Below, one piece after another: positions 46,680-56,763 of a stretch of 64,000 nt of DNA. This DNA is from Enterovibrio norvegicus_B (GTDB lineage: Bacteria; Pseudomonadota; Gammaproteobacteria; Enterobacterales; Vibrionaceae): the NCBI RefSeq assembly GCF_002876705.1, contig NZ_MDAG01000021.1, forward strand, positions 1 through 64,000, written 5' to 3'. The notes below the pieces were generated by a model. The model searched no databases. It was not told the DNA's origin and saw only the letters and a program-made list of their open reading frames with translations. The number at the start of each line of letters is the position of its first letter. Within the stretch, counting starts at the first letter, position 1. The position numbers and the translations under genes were made by a program.

Positions 46680-48059
46680 TTACTCGAACTCTTCCAGCAC
46701 TGACAGTGCATCAGAAAGTTTGGTCACGCCATACACCTTCATGCCCGGAATATCGTTTTTTGGTGCATTGGCGGCAGGAACAACCGCGCGTTTAAATCCG
46801 TGTTTTGCCGCTTCCATCAGGCGTTCTTGTCCGCTCGGTACGGGGCGAATTTCGCCCGCCAAACCCACTTCGCCAAACACCACCAAATCTTTTGGCAATG
46901 GACGATCGCGAAAGCTAGAGATCAACGCCAGCAGCAAGGCCAGATCCGCGCTGGTTTCTGTCACTTTCACGCCACCCACAACGTTCACAAACACATCTTG
47001 GTCAGACATTTGTAGGCCGCCATGTTTGTGTAGCACAGCCAACAAGAGCGCGACCCGGTTTTGCTCCAAACCAACAGCCACACGACGAGGGTTAGCCATT
47101 TGGCTGTAATCCACCAGCGCTTGAAGTTCGACAAGCAATGGACGCGTGCCTTCCCAAAGCACCATGACGGAACTGCCTGATGTTGGATCTTCACCTCGAC
47201 TCAAGAAAATCGCAGAAGGGTTGCTGACTTCGCGAAGCCCCTGCCCTGTCATGGCGAACACGCCCAATTCGTTGACCGCACCAAAACGGTTTTTGTGGCT
47301 ACGCAATGTGCGGAAACGGCTATCACTTGAACCATCCAGCATCACTGAACAGTCGATACAGTGCTCAAGCACCTTGGGGCCCGCCAGTGTGCCGTCTTTC
47401 GTGACATGACCCACCATGAAGATGGCGACGTTGTTTTGCTTTGCGTAACGCGTGAGCGCCGCGGCGGATTCACGCACTTGCGCCACACTGCCCGGCGCAG
47501 ACGCAATATCCGCGCAATGCATCACCTGGATGGAGTCAATCACCATCAGTTTCGGGCGTTCTTGGTGCGCAATATTACAGATGTTTTCGACATTGGTTTC
47601 CGAAAGCATTTTCAAATTATCTTTCGGCAAACCTAAACGTTCTGCACGCATCGCGACTTGTTGAAGTGATTCTTCACCCGTGACATAAAGCGTCGGCATT
47701 TGGCTCGCTAATCGACACATGGTTTGCAGCAACAAGGTACTTTTACCGGCACCGGGGCTACCGCCAATCAAAATGGCAGCGCCTGGCACAATTCCGCCAC
47801 CCAAGACGCGGTCGAGTTCTTTAAAGCCGCTGGAAAAACGGGGCACTTCTTGCAGATCAATGCTTTCTAGCGTTTGCACTTTGGCTTCAGCCGCGCCCGC
47901 ATAGCCTGCGTATTTCTCTGTACGTGCGACTTGCGGCGATGCAGCAAGCCTCACCTCTGTGATGGTATTCCACGCGCCACAAGCGGTGCATTGACCTTGC
48001 CAACGCGGATAATCTGCGCCGCAGTCGTTACAGACATAGGCTCGCTTTGTTTTCGCCAT
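46680..48059 (-). CDS. radA: DNA repair protein RadA
   Basis: RecA-like helicase that processes recombination branches. 459 residues: N-terminal zinc finger CNDCG...CTACG (residues 10-30), Walker A GGSPGAGKST near 92, KNRFG motif near 257, and a C-terminal Lon-like domain that lacks the protease site. It is divergent from the two-PilZ gene; radA lies next to that gene and serB in Vibrio genomes. Confidence 0.97.
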   Translation of the reverse strand: MAKTKRAYVCNDCGADYPRWQGQCTACGAWNTITEVRLAASPQVARTEKYAGYAGAAEAKVQTLESIDLQEVPRFSSGFKELDRVLGGGIVPGAAILIGGSPGAGKSTLLLQTMCRLASQMPTLYVTGEESLQQVAMRAERLGLPKDNLKMLSETNVENICNIAHQERPKLMVIDSIQVMHCADIASAPGSVAQVRESAAALTRYAKQNNVAIFMVGHVTKDGTLAGPKVLEHCIDCSVMLDGSSDSRFRTLRSHKNRFGAVNELGVFAMTGQGLREVSNPSAIFLSRGEDPTSGSSVMVLWEGTRPLLVELQALVDYSQMANPRRVAVGLEQNRVALLLAVLHKHGGLQMSDQDVFVNVVGGVKVTETSADLALLLALISSFRDRPLPKDLVVFGEVGLAGEIRPVPSGQERLMEAAKHGFKRAVVPAANAPKNDIPGMKVYGVTKLSDALSVLEEFE

Positions 48060-48225
48060 GGTTTCTCCCGATTGATATTTTTTATCAATGCGTTAGTAGA
48101 TTCAATTCACACAATGTATGTAAAACCGCCAAGCACAAGAAACAAGTGCGACGGAAGACTAACTTCTGCGTTCCTTACCGCGCGCCGTACGAAAAAAAGG
48201 TAAACTTTTCTGTCATGTGGCCGCT

Positions 48226-50589
48226 ATGAATACAAGGATTCTACCAGAATTTAGAATGATGCAGGACCAAGACAGGACCCTATACGACCAGCTTCTTCCG
48301 CTTTATGAAAAAGCGGACTTTGATGCGCAATTAACCCTTCTAACCCCCAACCTTTCCAATTCGGAACGTTTGCTGATTAAGATGGAAATTCGTCGCCTAA
48401 TGAGCCCATTTCTTAGGCCCATCGATTTGCGCGGCAAAGTGCAGGGAGAATGTCGATCTTATACCCTATCCGGACTGACACACTGGATGGACGATGTCGC
48501 CCTTAATCTCTACCACCGTCGTCTCGACACCTACCAAGGTCAGTTGACGCAAGGCCTGTGGGATGAGCTTCATAACACCCCAAACAGCCACCGTGTTCTC
48601 CAACGCACTGGAAACGCGCAAGCCTCACCGCAAGAAAATTTTGTTTCATTAGACGCTGACGCCCTTCGCTTTGGTCACTACCTTTTGCGCAGCGAACACC
48701 GTATTCAACTTAACAGTCAGGTGCAGGTTTTTCTACCCGATGGCACGGAAGTCAATGGCACCACGCTAGACATTTCAAATTCAGGGATGCGCATAAAGCT
48801 GCCTGCGGCATTTCAATACGACGTGGGCACGGTGCTTACTGTCTATTTCCCGCAACTTGGCGATGAGTGCCAAATCCCCGAACTGTTCACAGGGTTAGAT
48901 TACCGTCTCGTCGGTATTGAAATTAACCTTGTTAAAGATAACTTCCGCCGATTGCGTCTTCGTTTGATCACCAGCACCGAGGCCATTAAAGAAGCCATTG
49001 ATGTGAAGTCCAAGTCCGTTGATATCAATACCATCACGGAAAACAAAGACAAGCTGATTTCGACACGCACGCGCAGCTACGAAAAGATCTACCTAGAAAA
49101 AACGCCATCACTTCCCCTGTTTTTCTGTGGCAGTGCGCTTCGCTATTGCCTGCTCACCGAGCAAAATCGCGAACTTTGGGATTACTGGCATGATGAAAGA
49201 AATCAACCTGTCATCGACAGATTGTTCTCCCCAGGACGGCTACAAAACCTGGCACTGGAAGGGTTAAACTGCAGCGAAACCTTGGTGTATTGCTTCAGCC
49301 ACGAACATACCGATAAAACCTATTTCTTCTCGGCCTTTCCGACGGAGATGAGCACGGAGCTTCGCCATTTGTTTTGGCACATTGGCAGTGCCCGCCCGTC
49401 TTGGCGCGTGTTGCGCGTGACGATGACAAAAATAAGCGAAGAAGACGCTATCCGTCTGCAAGAAGTCTCGCCCGCTTACATCCACCAGATTGACGAGTTG
49501 ACGCACATCGCCACCATCCAAGATCTCACCTTGGAGCATTCAAACGCCGATTTCAGATACCCAGTAAAACCCAAGATTCCAGCAAAGAGCTTGAATCAAT
49601 ACTTGCACCCGCGCACTGGCATTTCTCCCATTGAAGCGGTGCCATCACTTCTCGCTCCTCAGCGCAAAGAACCGCGCTACAAACATAGAACGGGCGCCAC
49701 GTTGATCCATCATGTCAGCGGTGAGATCCAAGCACAAACTGTCGACTTTTCATCGAGTGGATTGAACTTAAAACTCACGCGTCCATTCAGTGGTACCAAA
49801 GCACAAGAAGTGGCGATCACCTTCAATGACTTTAGGCGCATCGACCCCAAAGCCCCACTTGGCAATGTGCCCTATAAAGTCGTGCGTATTAGCGAAGACC
49901 GCACCAATGTCACCTTGGTGTTGATCAAAGACAGACACAGCAGACACCGTAGCGAATACCTTCAACGGCTGATTGACCACAATCAGCACCGTTTGACGCT
50001 CGATAGCGAGAAAATGCCCGATCCACCTTTGGTTGAAGCCATGCATCAAATGCTGCTTACGCGTCTGTCGGCCACGCCGTATTTTCTTTGTCGAAAAGGG
50101 GATAACTTACAGTTGGCAACCGTTGGCATTAACTACCCAGGTAACGAGCTAAGTCGCTTGTTAGAAAGCCCCTCTCAGCAAGGGCTCGTTTCGCTATCGC
50201 CTGTGTTGGGGGAGCATATCGCCAAACTGAGCGCGAGCATTCTTCGTCAGCGCAATCGACTCACCCAAATCAAGCATGAGTTCTATGTGGCGGTGCAGTT
50301 CGAGAACAATGCTGTCATTGACATCAAAGCCCGCATCCTAGAAAGCTTTGCTTCGCCGGAAGAGCGCCGCTTTTTCGTGTCGCAAGCCCGTAAGAAAGGG
50401 AAGTTCTTCGCGGTGAGAAACTGGCTGCAGCCCATTAATGAAGGCGGTCAATATCTCAACTCGGCGGTGGTTGAAGAAATCATGATGCAATCATCCCTGA
50501 AAGCCAGGCAACTTGAAGGCGAGTTCATTGACCTATGTGTCTATGGAGAGATGACTGACGTGACCGATGAAGTCCTACTCAGGTTATAA
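48226..50589 (+). CDS. plzC: Large protein with two PilZ domains, PlzC-like
   Basis: A 787-residue cytoplasmic protein. A first PilZ-like domain spans about 150-250 (EHRIQLNSQVQVF..DISNSGMRIKL). A second, at about 475-590, has RKEPRYKHR and DFSSSGLNLKL, matching the c-di-GMP-binding motifs more closely. The rest has no assigned family. In V. cholerae the PilZ protein PlzC sits between radA and serB, which fits here. The start at ATG 48226 or GTG 48217 is open; neither has a good ribosome site. Confidence 0.88.
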   Translation: MNTRILPEFRMMQDQDRTLYDQLLPLYEKADFDAQLTLLTPNLSNSERLLIKMEIRRLMSPFLRPIDLRGKVQGECRSYTLSGLTHWMDDVALNLYHRRLDTYQGQLTQGLWDELHNTPNSHRVLQRTGNAQASPQENFVSLDADALRFGHYLLRSEHRIQLNSQVQVFLPDGTEVNGTTLDISNSGMRIKLPAAFQYDVGTVLTVYFPQLGDECQIPELFTGLDYRLVGIEINLVKDNFRRLRLRLITSTEAIKEAIDVKSKSVDINTITENKDKLISTRTRSYEKIYLEKTPSLPLFFCGSALRYCLLTEQNRELWDYWHDERNQPVIDRLFSPGRLQNLALEGLNCSETLVYCFSHEHTDKTYFFSAFPTEMSTELRHLFWHIGSARPSWRVLRVTMTKISEEDAIRLQEVSPAYIHQIDELTHIATIQDLTLEHSNADFRYPVKPKIPAKSLNQYLHPRTGISPIEAVPSLLAPQRKEPRYKHRTGATLIHHVSGEIQAQTVDFSSSGLNLKLTRPFSGTKAQEVAITFNDFRRIDPKAPLGNVPYKVVRISEDRTNVTLVLIKDRHSRHRSEYLQRLIDHNQHRLTLDSEKMPDPPLVEAMHQMLLTRLSATPYFLCRKGDNLQLATVGINYPGNELSRLLESPSQQGLVSLSPVLGEHIAKLSASILRQRNRLTQIKHEFYVAVQFENNAVIDIKARILESFASPEERRFFVSQARKKGKFFAVRNWLQPINEGGQYLNSAVVEEIMMQSSLKARQLEGEFIDLCVYGEMTDVTDEVLLRL

Positions 50590-50619
50590 CAACCGTCACC
50601 TCATATATTTCAGACACTA

Positions 50620-50650
50620 AAAAGGCCACATGGAAACACGTGGCCTTTCT
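50620..50650. terminator. Bidirectional terminator between plzC and serB
   Basis: AAAGGCCAC / GTGGCCTTT (50621-50629 and 50640-50648). The minus strand, which serves serB, has the better T run. Confidence 0.9.
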
Positions 50651-50686
50651 CATATTCGGGTTACAGCAAGATAACGCTGAGGAGCG

Positions 50687-51658
50687 TTAACCTTTCCAGC
50701 TCAAACGTTGTGGCAGTAACGATGCCGACAACACGCACAGTACGCCACCAAGATCGGCATGGCGGATCGCCACTTGCGCTTCTTTCTGCACTTTCGGCTT
50801 CGCGTGGTACGCAATGCCCAAGCCCGCGGCTGACATCATTTTCAGGTCATTTGCGCCATCACCGACAGCAATCGTATTGGTCGGCGTTAATTCATAGCGA
50901 TAGGTCAAATCATCGAGAATGTCTGCTTTGCGCTGTGCATCGACCACCTGCCCTGCCACTTCGCCGGTGAGCTTGCCGTTTTCAATGACAAGTTGGTTAG
51001 ACTCAGCATGAGCCAGAGAAAGCTGGTCACGCAGTGAATCAGAAAACCACGTAAAGCCGCCCGATGCGATCGCCACTTTCCAGCCACGCGCTTGCAGTGA
51101 TGCCGTTAATTGGCGCATGCCAGGCATCAAGGGCAGACTGTCTCGCACTTGCTCAAGCACAGACACATCCGTGCCCTTCAATGTACCCACTCGCTCACGG
51201 AGGCTTTGCTCAAAATCGAGCTCGCCTTGCATGGCACGTTCGGTTACCGCGGCAACTTGCTCGCCCACGCCCGCCAGCTTGGCGATTTCATCGATGCATT
51301 CGATTTGAATGGCTGTGGAGTCCATGTCGAACAGCGCAAGGCCGGGTTCGAACAAGTTAGGAATATTGTCGAGCAGCGCACAATCAAGTGACAGTGCGTC
51401 AGCGAGAGCCATAATTTCAGGGGTCAACTCACCACGCATTAATAGCACTTCATAAGGGCCAACCGTCCAGCCTGCCAGCGGTTTAACAGCTTCGCCGGTT
51501 AAAAAGGCAAAATCATCAAGGTAGGAAGGGCTAATATGAAAACCATAAAGCATCCAGCCTGCTTGTCGGCAATCTGATGGACGAAAATGGCGGATAGAGG
51601 GAAAGCGTGTTAAGAGTTTAGTGTGCTTCTTAATTGCGAAAACTGACGTTGCATCCAT
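50687..51658 (-). CDS. serB: Phosphoserine phosphatase
   Basis: Last step of serine synthesis. 323 residues, the E. coli length. N-terminal ACT-like part, then the HAD domain with DMDST (nucleophile D111, acid D113), the SGGF segment and GDGANDLKM for magnesium. Divergent from smp, the conserved arrangement. Confidence 0.97.
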   Translation of the reverse strand: MDATSVFAIKKHTKLLTRFPSIRHFRPSDCRQAGWMLYGFHISPSYLDDFAFLTGEAVKPLAGWTVGPYEVLLMRGELTPEIMALADALSLDCALLDNIPNLFEPGLALFDMDSTAIQIECIDEIAKLAGVGEQVAAVTERAMQGELDFEQSLRERVGTLKGTDVSVLEQVRDSLPLMPGMRQLTASLQARGWKVAIASGGFTWFSDSLRDQLSLAHAESNQLVIENGKLTGEVAGQVVDAQRKADILDDLTYRYELTPTNTIAVGDGANDLKMMSAAGLGIAYHAKPKVQKEAQVAIRHADLGGVLCVLSASLLPQRLSWKG

Positions 51659-51836
51659 TGCAAAAAATATCCTTATCGAAAACTCGCTTTACTATATCAA
51701 AGAGTGCGAGTGATCACATTAGCCATAGCGACGTGTTAAGCCAAGGGGTTACTTGCATTTTTTCAACTTGGGCAGCAAACTGAGGTCGCGCTGAATTTTT
51801 GCGGAGCCTCTGCCCGCTCTTGGCTTTGGACAGCTT

Positions 51837-52445
51837 ATGCTACAAATAAATAAAAAACGACTACGCCGACTTTGGCAATTTTTCGTGGTTGTCGCGGGTT
51901 TCTCGACCATCATGATGCTCTTTATGTACAGCAACCAGCTGAACAATCGCAACTACAAAATGTTGTATGAGCAAACAGAATCTCTTTCCCGTGTGATCCT
52001 ACGTCAAGCGGCGGCCACGGCATACCCAGCTGTGACTAACGATCAAATTGACGTCCTTGATGGGTTGGTTGCACGCCTGCAAGAAGAGAAACTGATCCTT
52101 GATGCGGCTGTCTATGACCAGCGCGGTAATTTGCTGGCAAGCTCTGTAGGCGCGATGCCCCTTGAGCAACTTACTGGCATCAATACCCCATTGTCAGTCG
52201 CGAGCATTGGTCGTCAGCAATTGGTTGAACCTATTTCACATGACGGCCATATGGCAGGTTTTGTGCGTATCACGCTTGAACACGCAGAAGTGATCAAAGC
52301 GGCATCAAACCGTTTAGAGCAGAGCATCAACTTAGTGCGTGCCATGATCCTCGTCGCCATCGTGACAGGCGCATTGCTGATTTTCACTTTCGCAAGTCGG
52401 AAGGACTTATGGCGCTCGACGTTTTTGTTGAAGAGTAATGATTGA
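51837..52445 (+). CDS. smp: Smp/YtjB family membrane protein
   Basis: A 202-residue inner-membrane protein with two membrane helices (about 15-33 and 168-187) and a periplasmic domain between them. This arrangement and its position divergent from serB fit YtjB (Smp, also called AhpA). Function not well defined. A possible ribosome site is weak; the ATG at 51837 is kept as the family start. Confidence 0.9.
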   Translation: MLQINKKRLRRLWQFFVVVAGFSTIMMLFMYSNQLNNRNYKMLYEQTESLSRVILRQAAATAYPAVTNDQIDVLDGLVARLQEEKLILDAAVYDQRGNLLASSVGAMPLEQLTGINTPLSVASIGRQQLVEPISHDGHMAGFVRITLEHAEVIKAASNRLEQSINLVRAMILVAIVTGALLIFTFASRKDLWRSTFLLKSND

Positions 52446-52463
52446 AAGAGCGAGAGCGGTTCT

Positions 52464-52508
52464 AGGTCTTAGGTCTTAGGTCTTAGGTCTTAGGTCTTAG
52501 GTCCTAGG
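52464..52508. repeat. Tandem heptamer repeat aggtctt
   Basis: Five perfect copies of aggtctt (52464-52498), one variant aggtcct (52499-52505) and a final agg. It is preceded by gagcgagagcgg. It lies between the convergent smp and deoD genes. Like the repeat at 40057 it has a 7-base unit but a different sequence. Confidence 0.96.
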
Positions 52509-52535
52509 AAACGATTCTCCTTCCCTTACACATAA

Positions 52536-52562
52536 AAAAGGATGGCCTAGGCCATCCTTTTG
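52536..52562. terminator. Bidirectional terminator between smp and deoD
   Basis: Perfect stem GGATGGCC / GGCCATCC (52540-52547 and 52550-52557), flanked by A run and T run, so it can act on both strands. Confidence 0.93.
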
Positions 52563-52581
52563 TCTTTCTGAACTGTGTCGA

Positions 52582-53307
52582 TTACGCTTCTTCAGCGTCG
52601 CCTAACAGTACAGATTCCAGTGCGATTTCAATCATTTCATTGAACGTGGTTTGACGCTCTTCTGATGTTGTTTGCTCGCCGGTCTTGATGTGGTCAGATA
52701 CGGTACAGATGGTCAGTGCTTTCGCGCCAAATTCTGCTGCCACACCGTAGATGCCTGCTGCTTCCATTTCTACACCTAAGATGCCGTACTTCGCCATGGT
52801 GTCGAAGAATGCTGGCTCTGGTGAGTAGAACAGGTCTGCAGAGAAGATGTTACCAACACGTACGTTGATGCCTTTTGCTTTCGCTGCATCTACCGCATTG
52901 CGGGTCATGTCGAAATCTGCAATCGCTGCGAAGTCATGGCCGTTGAAACGCGTACGGTTGATTTTCGCATCTGTTGACGCGCCAACACCGATAACAACAT
53001 CACGCAATTTCACGTCTTCACGCACGGCACCACAGCTACCTACACGAATGATTTTCTTCACGCCGAAGTCTTTGATCAGCTCAGTCGCGTAGATTGAGCA
53101 TGATGGGATACCCATACCGTGGCCCATGACAGAGATCTTACGACCTTTGTACGTACCGGTGTAACCGTACATGTTGCGAACATCACAAACTTGCTTAACG
53201 TCAGCAAGGAAAGTTTCTGCAATGTACTTAGCACGAAGCGGGTCGCCCGGCATCAGTACGACGTCTGCAAAATCACCCATTTCGGCATTGATATGTGGAG
53301 TTGCCAT
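52582..53307 (-). CDS. deoD: Purine nucleoside phosphorylase
   Basis: Splits purine nucleosides and deoxynucleosides with phosphate. 241 residues of the hexameric DeoD type; MPGDPLRAKYIAE, RVGSCGA and GVEMEAAG..T.SDH motifs are present. Last gene of the deo operon, 32 bases behind deoB. Confidence 0.98.
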   Translation of the reverse strand: MATPHINAEMGDFADVVLMPGDPLRAKYIAETFLADVKQVCDVRNMYGYTGTYKGRKISVMGHGMGIPSCSIYATELIKDFGVKKIIRVGSCGAVREDVKLRDVVIGVGASTDAKINRTRFNGHDFAAIADFDMTRNAVDAAKAKGINVRVGNIFSADLFYSPEPAFFDTMAKYGILGVEMEAAGIYGVAAEFGAKALTICTVSDHIKTGEQTTSEERQTTFNEMIEIALESVLLGDAEEA

Positions 53308-53339
53308 GTGTTAGTTCCTTTTGATCAAAGTAGGTCGGA

Positions 53340-54560
53340 TTACAGGAATGATTTACCGTATTCCATATCTGAAGTACCAAAGTACTGAGCCAAAGTTTGG
53401 CCAATATCAGCAAAGGTTTCGCGACGGCCCAATGAGCCCGCTGGCACTTTCTTGCCATAAACCAAAACAGGGATGTGTTCACGCGTGTGATCAGAGCCCG
53501 GCCAGGTTGGATCGCAACCGTGGTCAGCGGTCAGGATCAGAAGATCGTTTTCATCAAGCATCTCGATAATTTCAGGCAGACGCTTATCAAAATACTCAAG
53601 TGCAGCGGCATAACCCGCTACATTACGGCGGTGGCCGTAGTGTGAATCAAAATCAACGAAGTTAGTGAAGACCAAGCTGTTGTCGCCCGCCGCAGTAATT
53701 GCGTCTTTGGTGGCATCAAACAAGGCTGCTAAACCCGTTGCTTTCACTTTCTGGGTAATGCCAACGTGGGCATAGATATCTGCAATTTTACCGATTGAGA
53801 TAACCTCGCCAGACTTTTCTTCAACCAGCTTTTGAAGCACGGTTGTTGCTGGCGGCTCGACTGACAAGTCACGACGGTTGCCAGTACGCTCAAAGTGGCC
53901 TTTACCCGGACCAACGAATGGACGCGCGATAACGCGGCCAATGTTGTAGTTTTCCAACTCTTCACGTGCAATTTGGCAAAGATCGAGCAGGCGATCCAGT
54001 CCAAAGGTTTCTTCGTGACACGCAATTTGGAATACCGAGTCTGCAGAGGTATAGAAGATAGGAAGACCTGTCTTCATGTGCTCTTCACCCAATGCATCTA
54101 ACACTTCTGTGCCTGATGCATGGCAGTTACCCAAAAAGTCGGAGAGACCAGCGCGCGCTAGAATACGGTCTGTCAGTTCTTTCGGGAAGCTGTTTTCTTT
54201 GTCGGTGAAATACCCCCAATCAAACAGCACAGGCACACCTGCAATTTCCCAGTGACCAGACGGCGTATCTTTGCCCGACGACAATTCTTTCGCATGGCCA
54301 TAAGCACCGATAATGTCAGCGTTTGGATCAAGACCTGCAGGGAAAGTGCCTGACGATTCTTCGCCAGCTTTACCCAGACCTAGACGTGTCAGATTCGGCA
54401 AGTTAAGAGGACCTTGGCGGTCATCATTATTTGCTTCGCCTGCTGCACACGCTTTCGCGATTGAACCTAGCGTATCTGCACCTACGTCGCCAAATTTGAC
54501 GGCGTCTTCAGATGCCCCGATCCCGAATGAATCAAGAACCAAAATAATAGCGCGTTTCAT
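53340..54560 (-). CDS. deoB: Phosphopentomutase
   Basis: Interconverts (deoxy)ribose 1- and 5-phosphate. 406 residues of the alkaline-phosphatase fold family: LDSFGIGASEDA at the N terminus with metal-binding Asp, TSADSVFQIA and TADHGCDPTWPGSDHTRE near the C terminus. Third gene of the deo operon, 11 bases behind deoA. Confidence 0.98.
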   Translation of the reverse strand: MKRAIILVLDSFGIGASEDAVKFGDVGADTLGSIAKACAAGEANNDDRQGPLNLPNLTRLGLGKAGEESSGTFPAGLDPNADIIGAYGHAKELSSGKDTPSGHWEIAGVPVLFDWGYFTDKENSFPKELTDRILARAGLSDFLGNCHASGTEVLDALGEEHMKTGLPIFYTSADSVFQIACHEETFGLDRLLDLCQIAREELENYNIGRVIARPFVGPGKGHFERTGNRRDLSVEPPATTVLQKLVEEKSGEVISIGKIADIYAHVGITQKVKATGLAALFDATKDAITAAGDNSLVFTNFVDFDSHYGHRRNVAGYAAALEYFDKRLPEIIEMLDENDLLILTADHGCDPTWPGSDHTREHIPVLVYGKKVPAGSLGRRETFADIGQTLAQYFGTSDMEYGKSFL

Positions 54561-54571
54561 GGTCGCCTCCG

Positions 54572-55903
54572 TTAGACGTCTTGTGGGCCAATTTGACGAT
54601 ACACATCTGGCGTTGCCTGAGGTGCGTCGTCAGCGATAACCATCGCGGCCTGAAGTTGTTCCGCAGCTTGTTGCCATTGCGCTTCGTCCTTCGCATGCAC
54701 AACCGCCAGCGGTGTTGAGCTATCAGCCTGCGTTCCTAAACGGATCACATCGCTAAAGCCCACTGAGTAGTCAATGGTGTCACTGGCAACACGGCGTCCG
54801 CCGCCGAGCCCAACCACAGCCATACCAATCGCTCGTGTATCCATCGCAGAGATGAACCCTGCATTGGGTGCAAAAACAGGTTTAATCACATTGGCGGTCG
54901 CCAAGTATTTACCGTAATTTTCTACGAAATCGAGCGGTCCGCCTAGACCAGCCACCATTTTACCGAAACATTCTGCCGCTTTGCCGTTATCCAGCACAGC
55001 TTGCAGTTTCTGTTTTGCTTCAGCATCGTTTGCTGCCAAGCCACTGATCACCAACATTTCTGCACATAGCGCCATCGTGACCGAATACAAACGCGGGTTA
55101 CGGTATTCGCCAGTGAGGAACTGTACGGCTTCTTTCACTTCGAGTGCATTACCTGCACTCGACGCCAGTACTTGGTTCATGTCAGTCAGCAACGCACTAG
55201 TGCGTGTTCCCGCACCATTAGCGACAGCGACAATCGATTTCGCTAACTCTTCGGACTGTGCGTACGTCGGCATGAAGGCGCCTGACCCTACTTTCACGTC
55301 CATCACGAGTGATTCCAGACCTGCAGCGAGCTTCTTCGACAAAATCGACGCGGTGATAAGCGAAATATTGTCGACAGTTGCGGTCACATCACGCGTTGCG
55401 TATACACGCTTATCAGCGGGGGCTAAATCGCCCGTTTGGCCGATGATGGCGACGCCCGCGTCACGCGTTACCTGACCAAACACGTCATTGGTCGGCGTAA
55501 TGTTGTAGCCTGGAATAGACTCTAATTTATCCAGCGTACCGCCAGTATGACCCAAACCACGGCCTGAGATCATCGGTACATAGCCACCACAGGCTGCCAC
55601 CATTGGGCCTAGCATTAACGAGGTGACATCACCCACACCGCCGGTGCTGTGTTTATCGACGATAGGGCCATCAAAATGCATGTGTGACCAATCAATCACC
55701 ATGCCTGAATCACGCATTGCACAGGTCAGTGCGACGCGCTCATCCATGGTCATGTCATTGAAATACACAGCCATTGCAAACGCGGCTATTTGTCCTTCAG
55801 AGACAGTATCGTTCGCCACGCCTTTGATAAAAAAGTTAATTTCTTCAGAGGTTAACGCGATGTTGTCGCGCTTCTTTCTGATGATTTCTTGGGGAAGGTA
55901 CAT
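54572..55903 (-). CDS. deoA: Thymidine phosphorylase
   Basis: Converts thymidine and phosphate to thymine and deoxyribose 1-phosphate. 443 residues from the ATG at 55903, which has GAGGTG seven bases upstream; the frame extends to 55969 but without support and beyond the family length. The family signature SGRGLGHTGGTLDKLESIPG is intact. Second gene of the deo operon. Confidence 0.97.
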   Translation of the reverse strand: MYLPQEIIRKKRDNIALTSEEINFFIKGVANDTVSEGQIAAFAMAVYFNDMTMDERVALTCAMRDSGMVIDWSHMHFDGPIVDKHSTGGVGDVTSLMLGPMVAACGGYVPMISGRGLGHTGGTLDKLESIPGYNITPTNDVFGQVTRDAGVAIIGQTGDLAPADKRVYATRDVTATVDNISLITASILSKKLAAGLESLVMDVKVGSGAFMPTYAQSEELAKSIVAVANGAGTRTSALLTDMNQVLASSAGNALEVKEAVQFLTGEYRNPRLYSVTMALCAEMLVISGLAANDAEAKQKLQAVLDNGKAAECFGKMVAGLGGPLDFVENYGKYLATANVIKPVFAPNAGFISAMDTRAIGMAVVGLGGGRRVASDTIDYSVGFSDVIRLGTQADSSTPLAVVHAKDEAQWQQAAEQLQAAMVIADDAPQATPDVYRQIGPQDV

Positions 55904-55989
55904 AAAACACCTCACAAACAAGGAAACAGACGAAGGTCTTTGAGATGGGGAATACATCGCACTCCCCAAACACTACGTAATCGAAGGGA

Positions 55990-56763
55990 TTAGTAGCCGC
56001 CTTCCGCCGCTTTCTCGCCTTCACCCAATGTGTGAAGTAGGCTAGCCAGTAGGCTTGATGCACCAAAACGGTAGTGCGTGTTGTCCGCCCACTCACCACC
56101 AAGAATGCGATCTGCCATTGCAAGGTATTCTGCTGCGTCTTCCGCTGTGCGAACGCCGCCAGCAGGTTTGAAACCTACTTTCGCCGCAACACCCATGTCT
56201 TTGATCACGGTCAGCATGATTTCAGCAGATTCTGGTGTCGCGTTAACAGGCACTTTGCCCGTAGAGGTTTTGATAAAATCAGCGCCCGCTTCGATAGAGA
56301 TTTCAGATGCACGTTTGATCAGAGCCGCTTCTTTTAGCTCACCGGTTTCAATGATCACTTTCAACGTGATATCACCACACGCTGCTTTACATTGCTTAAC
56401 CAACTCAAAACCTGTGGTCTCGTCGCCAGCAATCAAGGTGCGGTAAGGGAATACAACGTCGACTTCATCAGCACCGTAAGCCACAGCCGCTTTGGTTTCA
56501 GCAACCGCGATCTCAATGTCGTCGTTGCCATGTGGGAAGTTAGTCACGGTCGCGATTTTAATCTCAGGCGTGCCTTGCTCGCGAAGTTGTTTTTTCGCCA
56601 CAGGGATGAAGCGTGGGTAGATGCAGATAGCAGCAGTGTTGCCTACAGGGCTTTTCGCACTCTTACACAGTTCGATAACTTTCGCGTCGGTGTCGTCATC
56701 GTTCAGGGTAGTAAGATCCATCAGTTTAAGGGCACGTAGTGCTGCTGCTTTTAATTCGCTCAT
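55990..56763 (-). CDS. deoC: Deoxyribose-phosphate aldolase
   Basis: Splits deoxyribose 5-phosphate to acetaldehyde and glyceraldehyde-3-phosphate. 257 residues with the Schiff-base lysine in KVIIETG and FIKTSTGK segments. First gene of deoC-deoA-deoB-deoD. GGAGAAAGTC precedes its ATG. Its upstream region (56764-57328) is long and contains hairpins. Confidence 0.98.
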   Translation of the reverse strand: MSELKAAALRALKLMDLTTLNDDDTDAKVIELCKSAKSPVGNTAAICIYPRFIPVAKKQLREQGTPEIKIATVTNFPHGNDDIEIAVAETKAAVAYGADEVDVVFPYRTLIAGDETTGFELVKQCKAACGDITLKVIIETGELKEAALIKRASEISIEAGADFIKTSTGKVPVNATPESAEIMLTVIKDMGVAAKVGFKPAGGVRTAEDAAEYLAMADRILGGEWADNTHYRFGASSLLASLLHTLGEGEKAAEGGY

